The notes beneath the pieces were generated by a model. That model had not been told where the DNA came from. It was given only the letters and a program-made list of their open reading frames with translations, and searched no databases. 15,390 nucleotides of DNA, from assembly GCA_902464345.1 (NCBI GenBank), contig CABQJA010000041.1, positions 1 through 15,390 on the forward strand, read 5' to 3'. Positions 6,541 through 14,840 of the stretch are shown here, piece after piece. Source of the DNA: an uncultured Clostridium sp. (GTDB lineage: Bacteria; Bacillota; Clostridia; Lachnospirales; Lachnospiraceae). Made by a program: the position numbers and the translations under genes. Positions within the stretch are counted from its first letter, which is position 1; every line of letters starts with the position of its first letter.

Positions 6541-7404
6541 ATGTTAGTTTCAGCAACAGAAATGTTAAAGAAAGCTAAGGAAGGACATTATGCAGTTGGA
6601 CAGTTCAATATTAACAACCTTGAGTGGACAAAGGCAGTTCTTTTAACAGCAGAGGAATTACAGTCACCGGTTATCCTTGGTGTATCTGAGGGCGCAGGTA
6701 AGTATATGACAGGTTTTAAGACTGTAGCAGCTATGGTTAAGGCTATGCATGATGAGTTAGGAATCACCGTTCCTGTAGCACTTCATCTGGATCATGGTAC
6801 TTACGAAGGATGTTATAAGTGTATCCAGGCTGGATTTACTTCTATCATGTTTGATGGTTCACATTATCCATTTGAAGAGAATCTTGCTAAGTCTACAGAG
6901 TTAGTAAATGTTGCTCATCAGTTAGGTCTTTCTATCGAGTGCGAAGTTGGTTCCATCGGTGGTGAAGAAGATGGCGTTATTGGTATGGGCGAGTGTGCAG
7001 ATCCTAACGAGTGCAAGATCATTGCAGATCTCGGTGTTGATATGCTTGCAGCTGGTATCGGTAACATTCATGGTAAGTATCCTGCAAACTGGAAGGGTCT
7101 TTCTTTCGAGACATTGGATGCTATCCAGCAGAAGACAGGTATTATGCCATTAGTTCTTCACGGTGGTACAGGCATTCCTGCAGATATGATCAAGAAGGCT
7201 ATTTCTCTTGGCGTATCTAAGATCAACGTTAACACAGAGTGCCAGTTATCATTCGCAGATGCTACACGTAAGTACATCGAGGCTGGTAAGGACTTAGAGG
7301 GTAAGGGATTTGACCCACGTAAGTTATTAGCACCTGGTACAGAAGCTATTAAGGCAACTGTAAAAGAGAAGATGGAATTATTCGGATCTGTAGGTAAGGC
7401 TTAA
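6541..7404 (+). CDS. fba: Class II (zinc) fructose-1,6-bisphosphate aldolase
   Basis: Protein of 287 residues, the standard length of the short class II aldolases such as Bacillus FbaA. It interconverts fructose 1,6-bisphosphate with dihydroxyacetone phosphate and glyceraldehyde 3-phosphate in glycolysis and gluconeogenesis, in the cytosol. HLDHG (82-86) carries the catalytic D84 and zinc ligand H85; the other zinc ligands are H177 in GNIHGKYP and H207 in LHGGTG. The phosphate-binding segments GGTGI and INVNTE are present, and GSIGGEED is the active-site loop. The start is ATG 6541, seven bases after GGAGG at about 6530; an ATG at 6520 in the same frame lies upstream of that ribosome site and is rejected. 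Codon choice (GTT, GCT, TCT, AAG) differs from the neighbours and fits very high expression. A terminator isolates it from the operon downstream. Confidence 0.97.
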   Translation: MLVSATEMLKKAKEGHYAVGQFNINNLEWTKAVLLTAEELQSPVILGVSEGAGKYMTGFKTVAAMVKAMHDELGITVPVALHLDHGTYEGCYKCIQAGFTSIMFDGSHYPFEENLAKSTELVNVAHQLGLSIECEVGSIGGEEDGVIGMGECADPNECKIIADLGVDMLAAGIGNIHGKYPANWKGLSFETLDAIQQKTGIMPLVLHGGTGIPADMIKKAISLGVSKINVNTECQLSFADATRKYIEAGKDLEGKGFDPRKLLAPGTEAIKATVKEKMELFGSVGKA

Positions 7405-7438
7405 TATCTGAATCAGATTTCTTAACAGGATGAAACTC

Positions 7439-7484
7439 AATGCTCCGGAGACAGACAGGAATGTCTGTGTTCGGGGCATTTTTT
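7439..7484 (+). terminator. Rho-independent terminator after fba
   Basis: AATGCTCCG (7439-7447) pairs with CGGGGCATT (with one G-U), and an inner stem ACAGACA/TGTCTGT has a GGAA loop. A run of six T residues follows the stem (7479-7484). This separates fba transcription from the jet operon. Confidence 0.92.
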
Positions 7485-7496
7485 ATGTGGAAGCAC

Positions 7497-7525
7497 TTGG
7501 TTTTACAGCCGCCTTGTGGTACACT
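7497..7525 (+). promoter_or_regulatory. Candidate extended -10 promoter of the jetABC operon
   Basis: TTGGTT (7497-7502), a 17-bp spacer ending TGG, and TACACT (7520-7525). Both hexamers are imperfect, but the TGn and the exact spacing support it. It lies between the fba terminator and the jetA ribosome site and would give a leader of about 30 nt. Confidence 0.5.
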
Positions 7526-7563
7526 TAGTGTGGTTTTGAATCGATTACAGGAGGATATTGTCG

Positions 7564-9111
7564 GTGGCAGAGAACTACATCATGATTAACGATATAATGG
7601 AAGAGCATCATGCCCGGATGCAGAATCTGCGGAAGTACTATCCTTTTTTTGTTTTAAATGAGGCAACATTTACCCAGTACAAGGACGGCAAGTATTCCGA
7701 CCTGGATATGGGATATATTACGATGGCCAGCCTGCGGTTTCTGATCAATGAGAATCAGTTTAATGAGCAGACCGTTACCTATGAGCAGTATGAGACATTT
7801 TTACTGGAGCTTCTGCATCGGGATTTTCGTTTACAGGAGTCTCCGGAGGAAGAGAGCGAGCTGGCAGGCTACATATTTGATAAGCTGAAAAATGACGGAA
7901 GACCGTTTGAGTTTCATTTCTTTGACCCGGAGGATAAGAAGCGGAAAACAGCCAGAGTGAAGCTGATCGAGAGCGAGATTGAGGATCAGGTTGTAAGATA
8001 TCACATTACGGCAGAGGGAATCGAGTTTTATCTGGATACCAAGGAAGTGAAGGATGAGAGCAAGATCAGTGTGCAGCAGCTGCTTCTGGAGAAGATGATC
8101 ACAGCGAAGAACTTCAAAGGTGGTATAGAAGTGGTTCACCGGATCAACAGTGAGGTGAAACGACTGCTGGCACAGAAGGAGTCTGTTATAGCATTGCTGA
8201 GCCATGATGTGTTTAAGGGAGCGGAGGCCTGTGAGAATTATATGGCGACCGTTGCCAGATGGTTTGAAGAGGAGCAGAAGCTGTTTGCCAAGAACAAGGC
8301 ATTGATCGAGCAGACACTGGCGAAGGCGAGTGTAAATGAAGCCGGAGCGAAGGAAACGACTGCATTTTATCGTTCCCTGGAGGAAATCAGCCGCCTGGAA
8401 ACAGAACTGAAGAAGACGATACACCGGCATGGAGAGCTGATCCGGGAAACAACCGACCTGCAGAATATTGCAGATCAGATGATCCATCAGGCGAAGATCC
8501 GCAGACTGCGGAATGTATTTGATTTTCAGGGCAGTCTTCAGAAGCTGAAGGAGCGGGATGATCCGGCAGCTATGCGGTATATACTGGCACCGCTGTTTGC
8601 ACCGAAGATTGAGAAGAGCTTTAATCTAAATGCAATTGATAATATGCTGACCTATAAGACAGAGCAGGCAGATCACGGCGAGAAGATCATAAAGGAAGAA
8701 ACGAATCGGAATTTCCGCTATGAGGATGAGAAAGAGGATGAGAGAATCCTTCATAACTTCGGTCAGATGTTTTATGAGCTGTTGGATCAGTTGGAGAAGA
8801 AAGGATCCATTGAGCTAAAGGAGTTCAGTGCGATTCTGGAAATCCGGTATGGAGATCAGTTCTTAAAGAACGGAGATTATTACTCCTTCCTGGTTCATCT
8901 GGCACAGAAGACGGAGTATTCGATCCGGAAGCTGTATGAGAAGCCGGAGACCTTCCTTGAGAATCTGGTGCAGGAAGCATGGGATGAAGAAGCAAAGGAA
9001 CGGTTCCTGCACACAGGATTTACACTGGAGTTTCTGGAGCAGGAGGAGATTACCATCCCACAGGATGAGACAGAGTTTACAATTACCAATATCATGTTTT
9101 ACAGGAAATAG
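7564..9111 (+). CDS. jetA: JetA-like kleisin subunit of a Wadjet/MukBEF-type SMC complex (DUF5716 family)
   Basis: Protein of 515 residues recognised as the JetA/DUF5716 family from its N-terminal block (RKYYPFFVLNEATF and following) and its context. In Wadjet and MukBEF complexes this subunit is the MukF-like kleisin that bridges the SMC heads and binds the MukE-like partner. The first 150 residues look like a compact alpha/beta winged-helix region; the middle (about 190-330) is long helices rich in Glu, Lys and Gln; the C-terminus ends in a strand-rich stretch (EFTITNIMFYRK) that could be the winged helix docking on the SMC head. AGGAGG at 7549-7554 lies nine bases before GTG 7564 but only three before a TTG at 7558, so GTG is chosen. 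It is first in a tight operon with jetB and jetC. The family assignment is from memory of sequence pattern, not from a search. Confidence 0.82.
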   Translation: MAENYIMINDIMEEHHARMQNLRKYYPFFVLNEATFTQYKDGKYSDLDMGYITMASLRFLINENQFNEQTVTYEQYETFLLELLHRDFRLQESPEEESELAGYIFDKLKNDGRPFEFHFFDPEDKKRKTARVKLIESEIEDQVVRYHITAEGIEFYLDTKEVKDESKISVQQLLLEKMITAKNFKGGIEVVHRINSEVKRLLAQKESVIALLSHDVFKGAEACENYMATVARWFEEEQKLFAKNKALIEQTLAKASVNEAGAKETTAFYRSLEEISRLETELKKTIHRHGELIRETTDLQNIADQMIHQAKIRRLRNVFDFQGSLQKLKERDDPAAMRYILAPLFAPKIEKSFNLNAIDNMLTYKTEQADHGEKIIKEETNRNFRYEDEKEDERILHNFGQMFYELLDQLEKKGSIELKEFSAILEIRYGDQFLKNGDYYSFLVHLAQKTEYSIRKLYEKPETFLENLVQEAWDEEAKERFLHTGFTLEFLEQEEITIPQDETEFTITNIMFYRK

Positions 9112-9131
9112 AAACCGGAGAGGATCAAACA

Positions 9132-9854
9132 ATGGATAGTCGAAATATGGATAAAGCATTGGAAATATATGCAAAGCTGACCATGGGAGAGGACGTGCGG
9201 CGCTCACATCCGGAGAACGGCAGCTTATATGAGGCATACTATCAGAATGCGGAAGTCTATGAAATACTGAATCAGATATTAAAGAAGCTGAACCTGAATA
9301 TATACGAATATAAAGAGGCGCTTTACCTGACCGCAGGGGAAGGCAACCGGGTCTTCGGGTATACCAATGAGGAACTGAAACGACTGATGGGTTTGCGCTA
9401 TAACCGGGAGCTTTACATGGCATATTACATTATGTATCAGATCATGCTGTGCTTCTATCAGGATTCGGCATCTTATCAGTACCGGGAATATGTACGGTTG
9501 GAGGAGATTGTAAAAGAGGTCAGTGATTCGCTTCTGGCGATTACGGGAGATCTTCAGGTTTATGCGATGGATGAGATTGAGGAAAACAGCTTTAAGAGTC
9601 TGGCACTGCTGTGGGAGGAGCTACCAACGGTGACAGGCGAGGACAGGGAATTGCTCCGGGCATCACGGGCTTCCCGGATGGGACTGGTAAAGCTGGTCTG
9701 CAATTTCCTGATCAGTCAGGGACTGTTTCTGGATGTGCAGGAGCGGTATTATCCGACCGACCGGATGAAAGCACTGACCGAGCAGTATTTTGAAGAATAT
9801 CGCGGACATATTTATGAATTGCTGGAAGGAGGAGAGGACCATGCCGAGTATTAA
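9132..9854 (+). CDS. jetB: JetB-like MukE/kite subunit (DUF6063 family)
   Basis: Protein of 240 residues, mostly helical, consistent with DUF6063, the MukE-like partner found between JetA/DUF5716 and the SMC gene. In such complexes it is a kite protein that binds the kleisin and DNA. Recognisable blocks are ALEIYAKLTMGE, ALYLTAGEGNRVFGYTNEEL (about 60-80) and a cluster of Tyr-rich helices MAYYIMYQIMLCFYQ (about 96-110). The start ATG follows GGAGAGG eight bases upstream and lies 20 bases after the jetA stop. The last 14 bases overlap the start of jetC in another frame, which suggests translational coupling and a fixed subunit ratio. There is no catalytic motif. The call rests on size, order and pattern; an unrelated function is unlikely in this setting. 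Confidence 0.78.
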   Translation: MDSRNMDKALEIYAKLTMGEDVRRSHPENGSLYEAYYQNAEVYEILNQILKKLNLNIYEYKEALYLTAGEGNRVFGYTNEELKRLMGLRYNRELYMAYYIMYQIMLCFYQDSASYQYREYVRLEEIVKEVSDSLLAITGDLQVYAMDEIEENSFKSLALLWEELPTVTGEDRELLRASRASRMGLVKLVCNFLISQGLFLDVQERYYPTDRMKALTEQYFEEYRGHIYELLEGGEDHAEY

Positions 9855-12800
9855 CCGGATTCGTGTAAACAATGTGAAATATAATTTCGGAACGCAGCAG
9901 TATGATGATTTCACAATGCGTATGTATGGGAAAAATACTCTGTATGATCTGGCAAACGGAGGCGGCAAAAGTATTCTGATGCTCCTGCTTTTGCAGAATC
10001 TGATTCCGAACTGTACGTTGGACGAGAAGCAGCCGGTAGAGAAGCTGTTTCGTACCGGTGGTGGCAATACGACTATTCATTCCCTGATCGAATGGAAGCT
10101 GGACGAGCCGGAGCTGCATGAAGGATACCGGTATATGACTACCGGTTTCTGTGCAAGGAAAGCTAAGGATTCTCCGGACGAGGAGGACGGCGGCAAGGAG
10201 ATGGCAGCCATCGAGTATTTCAATTACTGTATTCTTTACCGGGACTATAATGAGAATGATATTATAAACCTGCCGCTTGTGAAAGACGGAGAGCGGGTAA
10301 GCTATACCGGCTGGAAGAATTATTTAAAAGAGCTGGGAAGACGAGATATGAAGCTGTCGGTACAGGTATTTGACCGTAAGGGGGAATACCAGAGATATAT
10401 CAGTCAGTTTGGACTGTATGAGAGCCATTGGGAGATCATCCGGGGGATCAATAAGACAGAGGGACATGTCCGGACTTATTTTGAAACGAATTATAAGACT
10501 GCCAGAAAGGTAGTAGAAGACCTTCTGATAGAGGAAATTATAGAAAAGGCATATCTGGTAAAGATCGATAAAAATGCAGATCCGGATGATATGGCACACA
10601 CCCTGCTTGAGATCAAGGATAAGCTGGTGGAGTTGACGAAGAAGAAGCGGGAGATCGCAGATTACGACCGTCAGACAGAGCTCCTGCATGTACTGGAGGC
10701 AAGGGTAGCAGCATTTCTGGAATTATATGAAAAGCAATCGGATCAGTGTGCAAATCTGGCAAATGTCTGCGTTACCGGTGCAACGCTGGCGAAGCAGAGT
10801 GAGGAGAAGCTGAAAGCACTGGAGCTGGCGAAGGATGAAAAGAAGAGGATCATCCGGGTGCAGCAGAAGCAGCAGGCGAATTTAAAAATTCACCGGGATA
10901 AGCTGGAATATCGGGAATTACTGGCGGAGATTGAACGCCTGCAGACCGAGATTACCAATCATGAGCAGTCGGTGAAGGACTGTCAGCAGGAGCTGAATCG
11001 AAAAGAGAGCATGAATGATTATCTGGATTACTGGAAGGATAAGTCGCTGAAGGAGGAGCATGAGGCTGTGATCGAGGCCTCCCTGCATCAGAATGATGAT
11101 CAGTTATCCTTATTAAAGGTGCTTGTAAAAGAACGCAGAAAGCGGGATGAACAGATATTAAAGACATTGTCGGAGTCAGAGAAACAGGCAGAGGAAGACT
11201 ATCATGAAGCCGAAGGAAAGCTGGCATCCAGTGAGAATCTGGTGCATGAGGCAGAGGTGGCATTTGCGGTTGCAGAGCATGAGGAGAAGCAGGCATCGGA
11301 ACGATATGCTGCGGATATGGAAGAGCTTCAGACACTGCGTAAGAAGATGACGTTTACCAGCCTGCAGAATCCGGAGACTTTACTGGAAGAACAGACCGTG
11401 CAGGCAGAACAGGAAAAGGCACGGCTGACCGAGCTGGAGAATCAGGTATACGAGATGCAGAACCTCCGGCATGAGCAGCTGAAGGAGTCCGAGAAACAGA
11501 ATCAGTCACTGGAGCAGATCCGGGCACGGATAGAGGAGCTGGAGACCAGCAGCCGGGAATATCAGGAGCAGGCAGATAAGGTAAAGCGTATGCTTGAAAT
11601 CTATGGCGGGCAGGCAGCAGGGAAGTCTGCCGAGTGGATGACGAACGCAGATATGGGACGGTTATCGGAGCAGATCAATCAGCGTTATCTGAGTAATCTG
11701 GCGATGATTTCCAATGTCAGAAAGCAGATCGCAGCACAGGAGAAACGGTTACAGGGACTGGCAGAGGGACGGCTGATCGCTCCGACAGAGGCTGTAGACC
11801 GGGTAAAGTATTATATTGAGAGCCGGCATAATCGGAATGCGGTATTTGGCATGGATTATCTGGCAGCACAGCCGGAGGAACGAAGAGCTCATCTTCTTGC
11901 ATTGCATCCGCTGCTCCCATATGGATTGCTGGTAGATACATTTGAAGGGCTGGATGATGATCGCAAGCTGCGGGAGCTGAATCTGGGCGATGGATTTCTT
12001 CCTATATATAATATGGAGCATCTGGAGGATACCGCAGAAAAGCTTCCGGAGGACGGAGTGATCGTTCTGCAACGGGGCACACAGGCATTTGTATCGGCAG
12101 AGGCAATTGAGGAAGAAAAGAAACGCAGACAGAGCGAGCTGGAGGAGCTGCAGAACGAGCTGGAGCGTCTGGAGGAAATGAGCCGGACCTATCAGGAGGA
12201 CAGTACATTTGTGGCAGGACTCCAGGGAATTGCAGTTTTGGATGTAGAACAGGAGCTTTTAAAGGCCCGGGAGGAGCTGCGAACCGGACAGGATGCGGTG
12301 ACACAATGTACACAGGAGCTGGAGGATACCGAGCGGGAGCTGGAACAGCTGCGTAGTCAACTGGATACCTGTAAGCAGACCGTATATTCCAGACTGGAGG
12401 AGCAGGGACAGCTGAATACTCTGGTGTCATTATCCGAGCGGACGCAGAAGACAGAGCAGGAGATGCAGACCTGTAAGGCAGAGCAGGAACGATTGGGTAA
12501 GCTGCTGGAAGCACATCGGCAGGCACTTCATCAGTGGAGAGTACGGTATGCGGACACCGGAAAACGGTTCCGGGAGCTTCAGAAGCAGAGACAGGAGCGG
12601 ACTGCAGACTGGGAACAGTATTATAAGACTTATTATGATGAGAATACCACCGGCACAAAGGAGCAGTGTGAGCAGGCGGCCGCACTCGACAGGGAACAGC
12701 TGGATGCCAGATTAAAGGCACAGCTGGCAGTGGTAGAGAAGGGTACGGTAGCTCTGGAGGATAAGAAGAAGCTGATCACCGCCTTACAGGCATCCATGAA

Positions 12801-14301
12801 CCGGTTTCGGAAAGCAATCGAGAAGCGTGGCACTTCTATAGAAGAGCTGGAAGCACATCGGCAGGCCAATGAACTGTTCACGGTCGATGAACAGGATCTG
12901 GAGCTGCTCAGTACAGAATTATCCAGACTGACCCTTGCAGCAGATACAATGAAACATCATATGGAAGGACGCAGACAGAAAGCGGATCGTCTGGAGGGTA
13001 AGATCGAGCAGGCAATCCGTACCATGGAAGAACAGTTCGGACCATGTGAGGAGCTGCAGGTATCCGCTATGGAGATCAGCGCAGAGCTGGAGACCGGGGA
13101 ACAGCAGCTGAACCGGTTGAATACGGAGTATCAGCAGATGGAAACCGACTATGCGGAGGATACCAGAGAATATACGGCAATCCTGGATTTATATAAGGAT
13201 GTAAAACGAATCGTAGAAACGAATGATATCCGGCTGCAGGAGGCAAAGACGCTGGTGGTAGGGAAAGAGCAGCTGCGGGAGCTGTTTGAGCAGAGTCTGC
13301 TGGCCTATGATAAGAGTACCAGAGCTCTGGACCGGGCAAGAGGAGAGTTGCAGCGACATAAGAACCAGACCGCACAGGCACTTCTGGAAATGCAGGCATT
13401 TGAACTGTCCCAGACGATCAGCAATGATGTGGCGGTTCCGAAAAATTACGGAGAAGCAAGAAACCTTCGAGAGAGTCTTTCTTCTATTATAAATGTGATC
13501 GCACTGGAAAAGGAGCGTGTGGCACAGGGCATTGAGGACATGCAGTTTATCAAGTCTAATTTTGAGAAGCAGTGTATCCAGCGGTGTCAGGATGTGAAGA
13601 ACGAGCTGGAGAAGCTTCCGAAGCTGTCCCGGATCGTGCTGGATGGAGAAGCAATCCAGATGGTCGGACTGACGATTCCGTATGTAAAGGAAGAATTTAT
13701 CCCACAGAGAATGTCGGATTATATTGATGATGTGGTACAGGGAGCGGACCGTTTTCAGAATCAGAATGAACGTATCAAGTACATTCGCAGCAGACTGGAG
13801 CTGAAGAAGCTTTTCAGTGTACTGGTTACGGATATGAATAATATCCGGCTGACCTTATATAAGCGGGAACGCATTAAGGAGCAGAGCCGGTATCTGCGGT
13901 ATGAGGAGGCTGTCGGAAGTACGGGACAGTCACAGGGTATTTATATCCAGTTCCTGATTTCCATTATTAATTATATATCCGGACTGTATGCTCCGAATGG
14001 TGAGAATGATAAACGGATGAAAACCATCTTTATCGATAATCCGTTTGGTGCAGCAAAGGATGTCTATATATGGGAGCCGATTTTCGCACTGCTTAAGACG
14101 AATCATGTGCAGTTGATCGTTCCGGCAAGAGGTGCAACACCGGCGATTACCGCACGGTTTGAGGTGAACTATGTCTTGGGGCAGCAGATGGTCGGAAAGC
14201 GGCAGCAGACAGTTGTGGTTGACTATCGCAGTCAGGTGGATCAGGAAGAGCTGGAATATCACAGTCTGGAATATGAACAGGTAAGCTTTGATTTTATATA
14301 G
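9841..14301 (+). CDS. jetC: JetC-like SMC ATPase of a Wadjet/MukB-type complex
   Basis: Protein of 1486 residues with full SMC/MukB architecture. The N-terminal head has the Walker A motif ANGGGKS (38-44; K43, S44). A long coiled coil (about 260-620) leads to a globular hinge-like region (about 640-755, containing HPLLPYGLLVDTFEG), and a second coiled coil (about 757-1270) leads back to the C-terminal head with the ABC signature-like GSTGQSQG (1359-1366) and Walker B KTIFIDNPFGAAKD (D1399). Asn1400 replaces the catalytic Glu expected after the Walker B Asp. The start is ATG 9841 preceded by GGAAGGAGGAGAGG; an upstream in-frame ATG at 9790 lies deep inside jetB and is rejected. The gene overlaps jetB by 14 bases. 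With JetA and JetB it should form a loop-extruding, DNA-entrapping ATPase. No JetD nuclease gene follows. Confidence 0.88.
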   Translation: MPSINRIRVNNVKYNFGTQQYDDFTMRMYGKNTLYDLANGGGKSILMLLLLQNLIPNCTLDEKQPVEKLFRTGGGNTTIHSLIEWKLDEPELHEGYRYMTTGFCARKAKDSPDEEDGGKEMAAIEYFNYCILYRDYNENDIINLPLVKDGERVSYTGWKNYLKELGRRDMKLSVQVFDRKGEYQRYISQFGLYESHWEIIRGINKTEGHVRTYFETNYKTARKVVEDLLIEEIIEKAYLVKIDKNADPDDMAHTLLEIKDKLVELTKKKREIADYDRQTELLHVLEARVAAFLELYEKQSDQCANLANVCVTGATLAKQSEEKLKALELAKDEKKRIIRVQQKQQANLKIHRDKLEYRELLAEIERLQTEITNHEQSVKDCQQELNRKESMNDYLDYWKDKSLKEEHEAVIEASLHQNDDQLSLLKVLVKERRKRDEQILKTLSESEKQAEEDYHEAEGKLASSENLVHEAEVAFAVAEHEEKQASERYAADMEELQTLRKKMTFTSLQNPETLLEEQTVQAEQEKARLTELENQVYEMQNLRHEQLKESEKQNQSLEQIRARIEELETSSREYQEQADKVKRMLEIYGGQAAGKSAEWMTNADMGRLSEQINQRYLSNLAMISNVRKQIAAQEKRLQGLAEGRLIAPTEAVDRVKYYIESRHNRNAVFGMDYLAAQPEERRAHLLALHPLLPYGLLVDTFEGLDDDRKLRELNLGDGFLPIYNMEHLEDTAEKLPEDGVIVLQRGTQAFVSAEAIEEEKKRRQSELEELQNELERLEEMSRTYQEDSTFVAGLQGIAVLDVEQELLKAREELRTGQDAVTQCTQELEDTERELEQLRSQLDTCKQTVYSRLEEQGQLNTLVSLSERTQKTEQEMQTCKAEQERLGKLLEAHRQALHQWRVRYADTGKRFRELQKQRQERTADWEQYYKTYYDENTTGTKEQCEQAAALDREQLDARLKAQLAVVEKGTVALEDKKKLITALQASMNRFRKAIEKRGTSIEELEAHRQANELFTVDEQDLELLSTELSRLTLAADTMKHHMEGRRQKADRLEGKIEQAIRTMEEQFGPCEELQVSAMEISAELETGEQQLNRLNTEYQQMETDYAEDTREYTAILDLYKDVKRIVETNDIRLQEAKTLVVGKEQLRELFEQSLLAYDKSTRALDRARGELQRHKNQTAQALLEMQAFELSQTISNDVAVPKNYGEARNLRESLSSIINVIALEKERVAQGIEDMQFIKSNFEKQCIQRCQDVKNELEKLPKLSRIVLDGEAIQMVGLTIPYVKEEFIPQRMSDYIDDVVQGADRFQNQNERIKYIRSRLELKKLFSVLVTDMNNIRLTLYKRERIKEQSRYLRYEEAVGSTGQSQGIYIQFLISIINYISGLYAPNGENDKRMKTIFIDNPFGAAKDVYIWEPIFALLKTNHVQLIVPARGATPAITARFEVNYVLGQQMVGKRQQTVVVDYRSQVDQEELEYHSLEYEQVSFDFI

Positions 14302-14342
14302 TTTGCTGCAGGATAAGAAAAATCAGAAATGAGGTGCTCACA

Positions 14343-14837
14343 ATGGGAAAGCATAAGGATAAGGAAAAGGACATCAAGACAAATGCCATGCGGATTCTGG
14401 ATAAGAATAAGATTCCATATCAGGTGAATACCTATGAATGTGAGGAATTTATCGATGGTGTACATATCGCAGATATGATGGGACAATCCTACGATCAGTC
14501 ATTTAAGACACTGGTAACGGTCGGAAAAAGCGGAGAGCATTATGTGTTTGCACTTCCGATCGACCGGGAGCTTGACTTAAAAAAAGCAGCCAGAGCCGTA
14601 GGAGAGAAGTCGGTAGAGATGATCCATGTAAAGGATATCAATCAGATTACCGGCTATATACGGGGTGGCTGCACACCAATTGGCATGAAGAAAAATTATG
14701 TAACCGTTCTGCATAGTTCGATCCTGACGTTAGATGAGGTCATCATAAGCGGTGGCAGGATTGGCTCACAGATACAATTGAAACCGGATGATCTGATCCG
14801 GGTGACAAATGCAAAGGTAGAAGACATCTGTGTCTAG
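14343..14837 (+). CDS. ybaK: YbaK/EbsC-type aminoacyl-tRNA deacylase (Cys-tRNA(Pro) deacylase)
   Basis: Protein of 164 residues, full length for the YbaK family, which hydrolyses misacylated tRNA, classically Cys-tRNA(Pro), as a trans-editing factor in the cytosol. Visible hallmarks: SFKTLV with the conserved catalytic-site lysine K55; GYIRGGCTPIG at 104-114, matching the family GYxRGGCSPIG loop; and SGGRIGSQI at 136-144. ATG 14343 is chosen because AATGAGGTG lies just upstream; a GTG at 14334 overlaps that ribosome site and is rejected. It lies 41 bases after jetC with no terminator between, so it may be co-transcribed with the SMC operon, although its job is translational quality control. 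Its stop codon is 3 bases from the stop of the convergent AraC gene. Confidence 0.93.
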   Translation: MGKHKDKEKDIKTNAMRILDKNKIPYQVNTYECEEFIDGVHIADMMGQSYDQSFKTLVTVGKSGEHYVFALPIDRELDLKKAARAVGEKSVEMIHVKDINQITGYIRGGCTPIGMKKNYVTVLHSSILTLDEVIISGGRIGSQIQLKPDDLIRVTNAKVEDICV

Positions 14838-14840
14838 CGT

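Noticed and set aside
6520..6541. Upstream ATG at 6520 as the fba start
   Set aside because: It lies before the GGAGG site and adds residues not seen in class II aldolases; ATG 6541 has ideal spacing.
7558..7564. TTG at 7558 as the jetA start
   Set aside because: It is only three bases from AGGAGG; GTG at 7564 has a normal nine-base spacing.
9790..9841. Upstream ATG at 9790 as the jetC start
   Set aside because: It would add 17 residues translated from inside jetB without a ribosome site; ATG 9841 follows a strong GGAGG and begins the conserved head.
10952..13399. Long minus-strand ORFs inside jetC
   Set aside because: They are shadows caused by the biased codon use of the coiled coil; they have no ribosome sites and low-complexity Pro/Ser-rich translations.
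9841..14301. Reading the large ATPase as RecN, SbcC/Rad50 or bacterial SMC
   Set aside because: Its neighbours are JetA- and JetB-like subunits rather than SbcD or ScpAB, and the head sequences do not match those families' usual motifs.
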